NCBI GenBank assembly: GCA_032125735.1
Contig: JAQBBZ010000072.1
Span: 1 to 30,236 of the forward strand
Length of the DNA stretch: 30,236 nucleotides
Direction of reading: 5' to 3'
Source of the DNA: Labilibaculum sp032125735
GTDB lineage: Bacteria; Bacteroidota; Bacteroidia; Bacteroidales; Marinifilaceae
Shown here: piece after piece, positions 1-7,760 of the stretch
How the letters are laid out: every line of letters starts with the position of its first letter
How positions within the stretch are numbered: the stretch's first letter is position 1
Notes under the pieces: model-generated
The model's database searches: none
What the model saw: the letters and a program-made list of their open reading frames with translations, nothing else
Told to the model about the DNA's origin: nothing
Translations under genes and position numbers: made by a program

Positions 1-69
1 AACATAAAAAATCGATGTAAAGAAGATTGAACATGTTTATGTTTCGTTTTTTACGGATATAAAAAACAA

Positions 70-100
70 AAAAAAAATCCCCGGAATATTTCCGAGGATT
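70..100 (-). terminator. Rho-independent terminator after dnaJ
   Basis: Read on the minus strand, an 11-bp stem (AATCC.CGGAA arms, with a G-U pair where the plus strand shows C/A at 81 and 95) is followed by a run of nine T. The G-U pair forms only in minus-strand RNA, which fits termination of the grpE-dnaJ transcript 20 bases after the dnaJ stop. Confidence 0.85.
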
Positions 101-119
101 GTAATTATGTGTTTTCTTT

Positions 120-1280
120 CTAGTCGAAAAAGTTTTTAACTTTTTTGAAGAAGCTTTTTTCTTGATCTGTAGGATTAGGGGTAAAGCTTTCAGATGTTTG
201 TAATTTCTCTAAGATTTTCTTTTCGTCTTTCGAAACATTATTTGGCACCCAAACATTGATTTTCACAAGTAAATCTCCACGGCCATATCCATTGATATCA
301 GGCAAACCTTTTCCTCTTAAACGAAGAATTTTCCCAGGTTGAGTTCCTGCATCAATTTTCACTTTCACCTTGTTGCCAATGGTAGGAATTTCAACAGCAG
401 TACCTAAAATTGAATCAGGAATGCTAATAAATAAATTGTACAAAAGATCGTTTTCGTCACGAATTAATTCTGGATGTTCTTCTTCATGAACAAGAATCAA
501 TAAATCACCGTTTACTCCACCTCGGCGGGCAGCATTACCTCTTCCACTAACCGAAAGTTGCATTCCTTCGGCAACACCGGCAGGAATGTTAATGGTAATT
601 ACCTCCTCGTCACGAACAATTCCTTCTCCGGCACAACTCGTACATTTATTGGTGATAATTTTTCCTTCGCCACTACAAGTAGGACAAGTGGCAGATGTTT
701 GCATTTGGCCCAGAATCGTATTTTGAATACGAGTAACCTGACCAGAACCGTGACAAGTAGAACAAGATGAGAAAGATGATCCATCTTTTGCTCCAGAACC
801 TTTACAAGATTTACATTCAACCTGCTTTTTTACCTTTATTTTCTTTTCAACGCCTTCCGAAATTTCCTGCAATGTTAGTTTAACCTGAACTCTAAGGTTG
901 CTGCCGCGGTTCACTCTTCTCGAGCTGCGTCCGCCACCGCCAAATCCGCCACCAAAGAAGGATCCACCTCCGCCACCGCCAAAAATATCGCCAAAATGAG
1001 AAAAGATATCTTCCATGTTCATTCCGCCACCACTGTAACCGCCACCACCTGAGCCACTCATGCCAGCATGACCAAATTGATCGTATCGCTTACGTTTTTC
1101 AGCATTACTAAGTACTTCATAGGCTTCTGCAGCTTCTTTAAAGTTTTCTTCAGCTTGCTTGTTATCCGGATTTTTATCAGGGTGATACTGTATTGCTTTT
1201 TTACGGTATGCCTTTTTTAATTCGGTTTCCGAGGCTGACTTGGAAACTTCCAGCACTTCATAATAATCTCTTTTCGACAT
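120..1280 (-). CDS. dnaJ: Chaperone protein DnaJ (Hsp40)
   Basis: Cytosolic co-chaperone that delivers unfolded clients to DnaK and stimulates its ATPase. At 386 residues it has the full type I layout. A J domain with the HPD tripeptide at residues 33-35 is followed by a Gly/Phe-rich linker at about 72-120. The cysteine-rich zinc domain has four CxxCxGxG repeats starting at C156, C173, C199 and C213, and the C-terminal substrate-binding beta domains follow. It lies 28 bases behind grpE on the same strand, so the two are very likely one transcript, ended by the hairpin at 70-100. The dnaK gene is not in this window. Nothing is missing or truncated. Confidence 0.98.
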   Translation of the reverse strand: MSKRDYYEVLEVSKSASETELKKAYRKKAIQYHPDKNPDNKQAEENFKEAAEAYEVLSNAEKRKRYDQFGHAGMSGSGGGGYSGGGMNMEDIFSHFGDIFGGGGGGSFFGGGFGGGGRSSRRVNRGSNLRVQVKLTLQEISEGVEKKIKVKKQVECKSCKGSGAKDGSSFSSCSTCHGSGQVTRIQNTILGQMQTSATCPTCSGEGKIITNKCTSCAGEGIVRDEEVITINIPAGVAEGMQLSVSGRGNAARRGGVNGDLLILVHEEEHPELIRDENDLLYNLFISIPDSILGTAVEIPTIGNKVKVKIDAGTQPGKILRLRGKGLPDINGYGRGDLLVKINVWVPNNVSKDEKKILEKLQTSESFTPNPTDQEKSFFKKVKNFFD

Positions 1281-1308
1281 CTTTTTCTCAGCTTAGATTT
1301 TGATTTTT

Positions 1309-1923
1309 TTATTCTCCAATAACAACTTTGGCAAAACGAATTACCTTGTCGTTTAGGAAATAACCTTTTTCAACGCAGTCAACAACTTTCCCTTTCATCT
1401 TCTTTGTTGGAGCAGGTATTTTTGTTATTGCTTCGTGGATGTCAGTATCAAAAACTTGATTAACAGCTTCAATTTCTTTCACTCCATTTTGAGTAATGAA
1501 TTCTTTGAAATTGTTGTAAATTAAATGAACACCTTCTTTTATAGCATCAATGTCTTTTGCAGCATCGATAGATTGTAATGCACGTTCGAAGTTATCCATT
1601 ACAGGAAGAATATTAATTAGAATCTTTTCTCCAGCCGATTTGGTCAGATCCATCTTTTCTTTTAAAGTTCTTTTACGATAGTTGTCAAATTCAGCTGACA
1701 AACGTACATACTTGTCATTAACTTCCTGAAGTTTAATTCCTAATTCTTCCAATTCATCTGCCTTTTGTTCTTCTGCCGATTTCTCAGTTTTTTCACTTTC
1801 GGTAGTTTCTTCAGTCTTTGGCTCATCCTTTTCACAGATTTCTTCTACTGTTTGGTTGTCAGTAGTTTCTATATCTTTTTCTTCCAACTTTTCTTTTTTT
1901 GATTTGTTTTTATCTTGTGTCAT
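1309..1923 (-). CDS. grpE: Nucleotide exchange factor GrpE
   Basis: Releases ADP from DnaK, completing the DnaK-DnaJ cycle. The 204-residue protein starts with about 60 very acidic, low-complexity residues (many Glu, Lys and Thr). A long helical region typical of the GrpE dimer follows (around 60-120), and then the C-terminal beta domain with the family-like stretch FDTDIHEAI near residue 165. The acidic head is longer than in E. coli GrpE; such variable heads are common in the family. It is the first gene of the grpE-dnaJ unit. A TATCTTTG promoter box and an inverted repeat lie 60-97 bases upstream, where heat-shock control would be expected. Confidence 0.97.
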   Translation of the reverse strand: MTQDKNKSKKEKLEEKDIETTDNQTVEEICEKDEPKTEETTESEKTEKSAEEQKADELEELGIKLQEVNDKYVRLSAEFDNYRKRTLKEKMDLTKSAGEKILINILPVMDNFERALQSIDAAKDIDAIKEGVHLIYNNFKEFITQNGVKEIEAVNQVFDTDIHEAITKIPAPTKKMKGKVVDCVEKGYFLNDKVIRFAKVVIGE

Positions 1924-1981
1924 TTTTCAATGATTTTTTATCGTTCGTCTTTTATAACTGGGCTGTAATTTACAAATAGTC

Positions 1982-2020
1982 TGCCAATGTACTATGTTGC
2001 GACAAATTGGCACAAAGATA
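1982..2020 (-). promoter_or_regulatory. Candidate grpE-dnaJ promoter with abutting inverted repeat
   Basis: On the minus strand, positions 2020-2013 read TATCTTTG, a match to the Bacteroidota -7 box TAnnTTTG. No clear -33 TTTG is visible 19-21 bases upstream. Directly downstream lie the arms TGCCAAT (1982-1988) and ATTGGCA (2006-2012), a perfect 7-bp inverted repeat with a 17-base spacer. It would cover the expected start of transcription near 2006, the place for a repressor site. It does not match the CIRCE operator of HrcA. Confidence 0.5.
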
Positions 2021-2133
2021 GAAGTTGTTACTGCAGTTTTTTCATTTTGTAGGCATTTCACTTTAATGCCTTGTTAGTAGGGGAGCGCAATTGAGTGTTG
2101 TATTTTTGCCGATTTCAGTTTTATACAAAAGTA

Positions 2134-2161
2134 GAAGCCACCCAAGTTGATGAGTGGCTTC
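2134..2161 (-). terminator. Hairpin terminator after the thioredoxin-like gene
   Basis: Perfect 8-bp arms GAAGCCAC (2134-2141) and GTGGCTTC (2154-2161) with a 12-base loop, 18 bases beyond the stop of the 2180-2728 gene. On the minus strand it is followed by TACTTTTGTAT, a short interrupted T tract. Confidence 0.7.
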
Positions 2162-2179
2162 AATATGTTTTAGTAATTA

Positions 2180-2728
2180 TTACTTTTTTTGGTAGTACTG
2201 TAGGATCAATTCTAATTTTTCACCCCTTAGGTTTTTTGCTAAAATAATTCCATTGCCATCAATTAAAAAGTTGGATGGGATAGAGCTAATGCCAAATTTA
2301 TTGGAAGTGGGAGATTTCCATCCCTTTAATTCGCTTACATGATACTCCCAATCCAATTTATCTTTAGCTACTGCAGCTTTCCAGTTAGCTTCTTTGGTGT
2401 CTAGAGAAAAGCTATAAATGGTAAATCCTTTTCCATTTTTAAAGCTTACGCTTTTAAATTTATTGTAAGCATCTACTATTCTTGGGTTTTCTGCACGACA
2501 AGGAGGGCACCATGAAGCCCAAAAATCAACCAAAACCAATTTACCTTCCAAGGAGCTTAATTTAATATTGTTTCCAACGATAGACTTTGCAACAATATCT
2601 GGCAGTTTGTCTCCAATTTCATAACCTTCTTTTACATCTTTTCCCTCTGCAAAATTTGAACCTCCGATAAAAGAGGATAACGTTACAAGAATGGAGAATA
2701 ATATCAAGCTTAATTTTATTTTTTTCAT
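2180..2728 (-). CDS. Secreted TlpA/ResA-like thiol-disulfide oxidoreductase
   Basis: A thioredoxin-fold protein expected outside the cytoplasmic membrane, reducing or isomerising disulfides, for example in cytochrome maturation or envelope stress. A hydrophobic signal segment (residues about 4-24) is followed by a small region that could carry the cleavage site. The active site WCPPC lies at residues 73-77, and the cis-proline expected opposite it is in SSIPS (P151). At 182 residues it has a single domain and lacks the long N-terminal DUF4369 domain of many Bacteroidota relatives. It starts 81 bases behind murA on the same strand with no terminator between, so it is probably co-transcribed. 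The exact substrate cannot be read from the sequence. Confidence 0.9.
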   Translation of the reverse strand: MKKIKLSLILFSILVTLSSFIGGSNFAEGKDVKEGYEIGDKLPDIVAKSIVGNNIKLSSLEGKLVLVDFWASWCPPCRAENPRIVDAYNKFKSVSFKNGKGFTIYSFSLDTKEANWKAAVAKDKLDWEYHVSELKGWKSPTSNKFGISSIPSNFLIDGNGIILAKNLRGEKLELILQYYQKK

Positions 2729-2809
2729 AACTCAATTTTTTATCTATTACTAACAATTTCTAATTCTCTAAATTAATTAGATATCCTTATTTAAAATGTT
2801 AATAAATAG

Positions 2810-4120
2810 TTAATTGCTGATTCTTTTGATGTTAGCACCAATTGCGTTCAAACGGAGGTCAATGTTTTCGTATCCTCTGTCAATTTGATCTATATTGTGA
2901 ATTGTACTTTTTCCATCAGCAGAAAGTGCAGCAATAAGAAGTGCGACTCCGGCTCTAATATCTGGTGAAACCATAGTTGTTGGTCGTAAACCTTGCTCTT
3001 GGTTTAAACCGATAACCGTTGCTCTGTGCGGATCACAAAGAATAATTTGGGCGCCCATATCAATTAGTTTATCTGTAAAGAACAAACGACTCTCGAACAT
3101 TTTCTGGTGAATTAGTACACTTCCTTTAGCTTGGGTTGCAATAACAAGAAAAACACTTATTAAATCAGGAGTAAGGCCTGGCCATGGTGAATCTGCAATG
3201 GTTAGGATCGATCCATCAATAAAGGTTTCAATTTCGTAATTTTCTTGCTTTGGAATATAAATATCATCACCTCTTAATTCCATTTTTACACCTAAGCGTT
3301 TAAATGCATCAGGAATCATCCCCAATTCGTGGTAGGCAACATTTTTTATGGTGATTTCCGATTTAGTCATAACTGCAAGGCCAATAAAACTTCCAATTTC
3401 AATCATGTCTGGAAGAATTGTATGCTCGCAACCCGTTAATGATTTAACTCCTTCAATCGATAAAAGATTTGAGCCAACACCACTAATTTTTGCTCCCATC
3501 GATATCAACATTTTACACAATTGTTGTATGTAAGGTTCACAGGCCGCATTATATATTGTTGTTGTTCCTTTAGCCATTACAGCGGCCATAATAATATTCG
3601 CAGTTCCTGTAACCGATGCTTCGTCAAGTAACATATAGCATCCTTTTAATTCGCTGGCTTCAACACGGTAAAAATTTTCGCCAGGATTGAAATTGAACTT
3701 AGCACCTAGTTTTTGAAATCCTAAAAAGTGAGTATCCAAACGTCTTCTTCCAATTTTATCTCCTCCCGGACGAGGAATATATCCTTTCCCAAATCGAGCT
3801 AATAAGGGGCCGATAATCATTATTGAGCCTCTTAACGCGGATCCTTTACTTGCGAATTCGGGGGAATTTAAATAATCAAGATTGATGTTTTTTGCTTCGA
3901 AAGAATAAGTGTTTTTTGATTCCTGGCAAACGCTAACTCCAAGATCAGACAGCAATTCTATTAATTTATTAACATCAAGTATGTTTGGGATATTATGGAT
4001 AGTTATCTTTTCTTCAGTTAAAAGAGTGGCACATAAAATCTGAAGAGCTTCATTTTTTGCTCCTTGCGGAGTTAATTCTCCCTTTAGCGATTTGCCACCA
4101 ATAATTTCGAAAGTGCTCAT
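2810..4120 (-). CDS. murA: UDP-N-acetylglucosamine 1-carboxyvinyltransferase MurA
   Basis: Catalyses the first committed step of peptidoglycan synthesis in the cytosol, transferring enolpyruvate from PEP to UDP-GlcNAc. The 436 residues have the EPSP-synthase-like fold with the conserved Lys-Asn pair (K22, N23). The active-site loop reads RPGGDKIGRRRLD, with Asp at 121 where E. coli has Cys115. Asp at this position is known in naturally fosfomycin-insensitive MurA (for example in mycobacteria), because the drug alkylates the cysteine. A terminator separates the gene from the upstream DUF4290 gene, so it should have its own promoter. The near-consensus TATCTTTA on the minus strand just upstream is the best candidate I see. 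Confidence 0.97.
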   Translation of the reverse strand: MSTFEIIGGKSLKGELTPQGAKNEALQILCATLLTEEKITIHNIPNILDVNKLIELLSDLGVSVCQESKNTYSFEAKNINLDYLNSPEFASKGSALRGSIMIIGPLLARFGKGYIPRPGGDKIGRRRLDTHFLGFQKLGAKFNFNPGENFYRVEASELKGCYMLLDEASVTGTANIIMAAVMAKGTTTIYNAACEPYIQQLCKMLISMGAKISGVGSNLLSIEGVKSLTGCEHTILPDMIEIGSFIGLAVMTKSEITIKNVAYHELGMIPDAFKRLGVKMELRGDDIYIPKQENYEIETFIDGSILTIADSPWPGLTPDLISVFLVIATQAKGSVLIHQKMFESRLFFTDKLIDMGAQIILCDPHRATVIGLNQEQGLRPTTMVSPDIRAGVALLIAALSADGKSTIHNIDQIDRGYENIDLRLNAIGANIKRISN

Positions 4121-4201
4121 TAGTTAAATTATTTTGTGTGTGTTTTAGGTTTTAAAGATAATTATAAAAAGCATTTGAGAAAATGAAATTGGCCTTGACA
4201 T

Positions 4202-4227
4202 AAAAAAAACCGGTATGGAACCGGTTT
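4202..4227 (-). terminator. Rho-independent terminator after the DUF4290 gene
   Basis: Arms AAACCGGT (4207-4214) and ACCGGTTT (4220-4227) form a perfect 8-bp stem with a 5-base loop. On the minus strand the stem runs into eight T. It lies 6 bases from the DUF4290 stop codon and would end that transcript before murA. Confidence 0.93.
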
Positions 4228-4233
4228 CTATGT

Positions 4234-4878
4234 TTATATTCTTGGTTTGTTGAACTTACGTTGATCGTTTTTGTTGTCGGATCGATTATCAGTTCTAGGA
4301 TTTTTTTTCTTTTTAATTTTATGAACGAATTCCGTTTCTCTGACTTCGGTTAATTTTAAACGCGCTGGAATCTCAAGTTTTCCTTTCGATAAATCAGTCA
4401 GATCTTTAAATATTTTTTCGTCAGTCACACTGTCTCTATTCCAATTAAGGAATGATTTTTTCATGTGATTAGCAATCATTAAAATAAGTGCATCTTTTTC
4501 CTTCGGATCTTCAAGTTCAATTGCTTTTGCAATTAAAGCTTCTACCGTGCGGCCATAATGAAGATACTTAATTCTTTTATTGTTGTATGGCAATCGATCA
4601 GGCTTTTCAGCTAACTTTTCTCTGGTTGGAGCTTCGTAAGGTGAGTCTATGTCTAATTGAAAATCAGACATGATAGTAATATGGTCCCAGAGTTTGTGTC
4701 TAAAATCACTTACGTCTCTAAGGTGAGGATACATATTTCCCATAATGGCAATGATACTTTTCACCACGTAGTTTCTCTCGACCCTATCTTCAATAGTTAG
4801 GGCATAATCTACCATTTTGTGAACATTCCGTCCATATTCAGGAAGAATGAGATGTTTCCTGCTTGAATTATAATCCAT
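4234..4878 (-). CDS. DUF4290 family protein
   Basis: Recognised from its N-terminal half (YGRNVHKMVDYAL, then a helical region with several Arg, His and Trp) as the Bacteroidota-restricted DUF4290 family, whose function is not known. The 214 residues have no signal peptide or membrane segment, so it is probably cytosolic. The last 30 residues are basic and Asn/Lys/Arg-rich, a low-complexity tail that could bind nucleic acid or ribosomes (inference only). It is a single-gene unit: a consensus promoter lies 225 bases upstream with a structured leader between, and a strong terminator follows directly. Its place next to murA matches my recollection of other Bacteroidota genomes, but that does not by itself give a function. 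Confidence 0.88.
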   Translation of the reverse strand: MDYNSSRKHLILPEYGRNVHKMVDYALTIEDRVERNYVVKSIIAIMGNMYPHLRDVSDFRHKLWDHITIMSDFQLDIDSPYEAPTREKLAEKPDRLPYNNKRIKYLHYGRTVEALIAKAIELEDPKEKDALILMIANHMKKSFLNWNRDSVTDEKIFKDLTDLSKGKLEIPARLKLTEVRETEFVHKIKKKKNPRTDNRSDNKNDQRKFNKPRI

Positions 4879-5004
4879 TTATTTTATTCTTGTTTTTATC
4901 TGGTAATAACAATTTTTTATGCGATGGGCAATTTGGCGAACTTGTAAGAATGTAACGCAATAGCACAAAAAAAATTGAAGATAGTTATTAATATAATTGG
5001 GTGA

Positions 5005-5094
5005 TCTAAGATTTTATCGGTTTTACTAAATGAAGTAGAAGAGAAGCTTTAATTAATTGTTTATATGAATTAAACAATTATTGAAAATCTTAGA
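5005..5094 (-). promoter_or_regulatory. Nested inverted repeats: structured 5' leader or small RNA
   Basis: Outer arms TCTAAGATTTT (5005-5015) and AAAATCTTAGA (5084-5094) are perfect over 11 bp. They enclose a second perfect 10-bp pair, TAATTGTTTA (5054-5063) and TAAACAATTA (5071-5080), with a 7-base loop. The outer arm begins just where transcription from the promoter at 5103-5134 should start (near 5096), so the first 90 nucleotides of the DUF4290 transcript would fold. Both stems are AT-rich. No known riboswitch class is recognised. Confidence 0.5.
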
Positions 5095-5102
5095 ACTCAA
5101 GG

Positions 5103-5134
5103 CAAATGTAACAGATTTCTTCTTTCTATACAAA
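5103..5134 (-). promoter_or_regulatory. Consensus Bacteroidota promoter for the DUF4290 gene
   Basis: On the minus strand TTTG (5134-5131) is followed after exactly 20 bases by TACATTTG (5110-5103). This fits both elements and the spacing of the primary sigma-factor consensus TTTG-N19-21-TAnnTTTG. It sits just past the helicase stop codon and points at the DUF4290 gene, leaving a leader of about 218 nucleotides. Confidence 0.75.
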
Positions 5135-5146
5135 TAGTTATGGTAT

Positions 5147-7486
5147 TTATCCTACAATTTTAAGTTTTGCGAATTTTAATAACAATTGTTTTTGTCCAAC
5201 ATTTTGAAAAAACACAGTTGCTTTAATGTTTGGATTGCTTCCTTCCATTTGCAGAACTTTACCTTTCCCGAAGCGTTGGTGTTCCACAATCATACCCGAT
5301 TGTATTTGTTCTGGATTAGAAGGAATAAAATTAGGATCGTTATCCTGATCACTACTTGGTCTGTTACGAGTTATCGGTTGATTTAGTTTTGGTTTGGATG
5401 AAAAATTTTGTTTGGTTTCGAATCTTTTCGGTTGACTAACGACTTCGGAATCGGTTCTGCTTTGGAAGTTTTCATTTCGAGCTCCTGAAAAATCAGGTTC
5501 TGTTTCAAATTGCATATCTACAAATTGCTCATCAATTTCATTAATGAAACGACTCGGACGAGGGTAACTTATGTTTCCCCATTTGTATCTTGATTTCGCA
5601 AACGATAAGGTGACCTTGTTCTCGGCTCTGGTTAGAGCAACATAAAATAACCTTCGCTCTTCTTCTAATTCTTGCTGAGTACCGATTGCCATTGGAGAAG
5701 GAAATAAATCTTCTTCCATTCCTACAATATGCAAATGTGAAAATTCCAGTCCTTTTGCCGAGTGAATCGTCATTAATGTCACTTTATTTCGATCTTCATC
5801 TTTGTCTTTGTCCTGATCGGTTAAAAGAGCAACATCTTCTAGATAATTTGCTAATTGCAATTCATTACCTTCCTCCAATGAGTTCTGTGTAAATTCCTGG
5901 ATACCATTTAAAAGTTCCTGTATATTCTCATGTCGGGAAACTCCTTCTGGAGAACGATCATTATAAAGATCTTGGACAATGCCAGTTGTTTTTGCAACAT
6001 GGTTTGCCAAATCAATTGCCGAGTCTGTGTCTTGTCTTTTCTGAAAATCGGTTATTAAAGCAGCAAATTTCATCAGCTTCGAGATGGTTCCCGAATTGAT
6101 TCCATACGGTCTTTGGTGCAGGCCACAAATCACATCCCAAATACTACATTCATTTTCACTGGCAGCATTCTGAAGCCTGCTAACGGTAGTGTCGCCAATT
6201 CCTCTTTTGGGATAGTTAATAACCCTTTTTATAGCCTCTTCGTCATTTGGGTTTACCGTCAAGCGGAAGTAGGAAAGCAAGTCCTTAATTTCTTTTCTCT
6301 GATAAAAGGAAAGTCCTCCGTATATCTTATAAGGTAAATTAAGTTTGCGTAACGATTCTTCAAAAATTCTCGATTGAGCATTGGTTCGGTAAAGAATAGC
6401 GAAATCCTGATATTGGAGATGTTCACGCATCCTTTCCTCAAAAATTGCATTTGCAACAATATACCCTTCTTCGTGATCGGTAAGTGCTTTAACAATTTTT
6501 ATTTTTGCACCCTCTTCGTTTTCCGAAAAGGATACTTTCTTTATCTGATCACGATTTTTATGAATGACACTATTCGCTGCATTAACAATATTTTGAGTCG
6601 ATCTGTAATTTTGCTCTAATTTGTAAAGCTTATAATTTGGATAGTCATTTTTAAAATTGAGAATATTTTCAATTTTAGCTCCTCGAAAAGAATAAATACT
6701 CTGCGCGTCATCACCAACCACACAAACATTTTTATGATTCTCGGCAAGCTTTTTCACAATCAAATATTGGGAGTAATTTGTATCCTGGTACTCATCAACC
6801 AATATATATTTAAATTTATCCTGATACTTAGTTAAAATTTCGGGTCTGGATTTAAAAAGAATATTGGTTTGTAGTAAAAGATCATCAAAATCCATTGCGT
6901 TGGCTTGGCGGCACCTTTGACTATATTTTTTATAAATTTCAAATATTAGCGGACGGCGATTGCTCGAATCAATTTTTTGAATGCTGGAATTCTGAGCATA
7001 GGCATTTGCCGTAACTAAATTGTTTTTTGCCGATGAAATGCGATTCAATACTTCGTTTGCTTTGTACACTTTATCATCAAGCTGCATTTCTCTGATGATA
7101 GCCCGAAGTAAATTTTTGGAATCTTGAGAGTCGTAGATCGTGAAATTGGAATCAAAACCCAGATGTTCAGCCTCATATCGTAGTATTTTTGAGAATATGG
7201 AATGGAAAGTACCCATCCATATTGATTGAGATTGTTGTTGATCAACTAATTTGCCAATCCTCTCCTTCATTTCTCGAGCGGCTTTATTGGTAAAGGTTAA
7301 AGCTAAAATGGAGTAGGCCGGAATTTTCTGATTTAAAAGATGAGCAATTCTATAGGTTAAAACCCGTGTTTTGCCCGATCCGGCTCCCGCGATTACCAAT
7401 GAGGCTCCTTTAATATTTTCAACGGCTTCACGTTGCACGGGATTCAACTCTTTTAAATATTCCATTCTATTTAATCTGTTTTTCAA
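5147..7486 (-). CDS. ATP-dependent DNA helicase, UvrD/PcrA type
   Basis: A superfamily 1A 3'-5' helicase for DNA repair and replication-fork maintenance. The 779 residues show the motifs in order: Walker A AGAGSGKT (about 33-40), VDEYQDT with GDDAQSIYSFRGA (motifs II and III), QNYRST (motif IV), TIHSAKGLEF (motif V) and FYVALTRAE (motif VI). The C-terminal end has the Tudor-like segment VEHQRFGKGKV that contacts RNA polymerase in PcrA/UvrD. The linker before it (about residues 645-725) is polar and low in complexity. Met8 (ATG at 7465) is an equally good or better start, because relatives begin close to the MEYLKELNPVQ segment. It is divergent from the gene at 7761. Confidence 0.96.
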   Translation of the reverse strand: MKNRLNRMEYLKELNPVQREAVENIKGASLVIAGAGSGKTRVLTYRIAHLLNQKIPAYSILALTFTNKAAREMKERIGKLVDQQQSQSIWMGTFHSIFSKILRYEAEHLGFDSNFTIYDSQDSKNLLRAIIREMQLDDKVYKANEVLNRISSAKNNLVTANAYAQNSSIQKIDSSNRRPLIFEIYKKYSQRCRQANAMDFDDLLLQTNILFKSRPEILTKYQDKFKYILVDEYQDTNYSQYLIVKKLAENHKNVCVVGDDAQSIYSFRGAKIENILNFKNDYPNYKLYKLEQNYRSTQNIVNAANSVIHKNRDQIKKVSFSENEEGAKIKIVKALTDHEEGYIVANAIFEERMREHLQYQDFAILYRTNAQSRIFEESLRKLNLPYKIYGGLSFYQRKEIKDLLSYFRLTVNPNDEEAIKRVINYPKRGIGDTTVSRLQNAASENECSIWDVICGLHQRPYGINSGTISKLMKFAALITDFQKRQDTDSAIDLANHVAKTTGIVQDLYNDRSPEGVSRHENIQELLNGIQEFTQNSLEEGNELQLANYLEDVALLTDQDKDKDEDRNKVTLMTIHSAKGLEFSHLHIVGMEEDLFPSPMAIGTQQELEEERRLFYVALTRAENKVTLSFAKSRYKWGNISYPRPSRFINEIDEQFVDMQFETEPDFSGARNENFQSRTDSEVVSQPKRFETKQNFSSKPKLNQPITRNRPSSDQDNDPNFIPSNPEQIQSGMIVEHQRFGKGKVLQMEGSNPNIKATVFFQNVGQKQLLLKFAKLKIVG

Positions 7487-7760
7487 TTAATTTGAATCCC
7501 AAAATTAATATTTGAACTTTAATTTTCGCCTATTTTTTGAATATTACTCCAGAATTAAATCTATTTGTAGTGTTCAAGTAGATGAGATTCGGTATTTTCG
7601 TAATGTTCTGCTTGCCTTATTGATATTGCCTTATGTATATGCCACTCAACTTTCAATATGTGTTTGGCAAATAAAGATAATTGTTTAATAGTAGAAAAAA
7701 CGGGTTAATTTTTTTAATATTGTAAATCCAGATATATCATAAAACTATTCATACATCAAT
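7487..7760. other. Divergent intergenic region between the helicase and the secreted-protein gene
   Basis: 274 AT-rich bases hold the upstream regions of both genes. On the minus strand 7507-7500 reads TAATTTTG, which fits the -7 box TAnnTTTG, but no -33 box is at the right distance. On the plus strand I find no good -7 box before 7761; TAATTTTT near 7706 is the nearest match. No RNA gene or repeat is apparent. Confidence 0.4.

Noticed and set aside
1..119. Possible gene or RNA at the left edge
   Set aside because: AT-rich sequence beyond the dnaJ terminator with no start, promoter pair or stable fold that I can support.
2101..2108. TATTTTTG on the plus strand, resembling a -7 promoter box
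   Set aside because: No -33 box at the right distance and no plus-strand gene downstream; it faces the end of the minus-strand thioredoxin-like gene.
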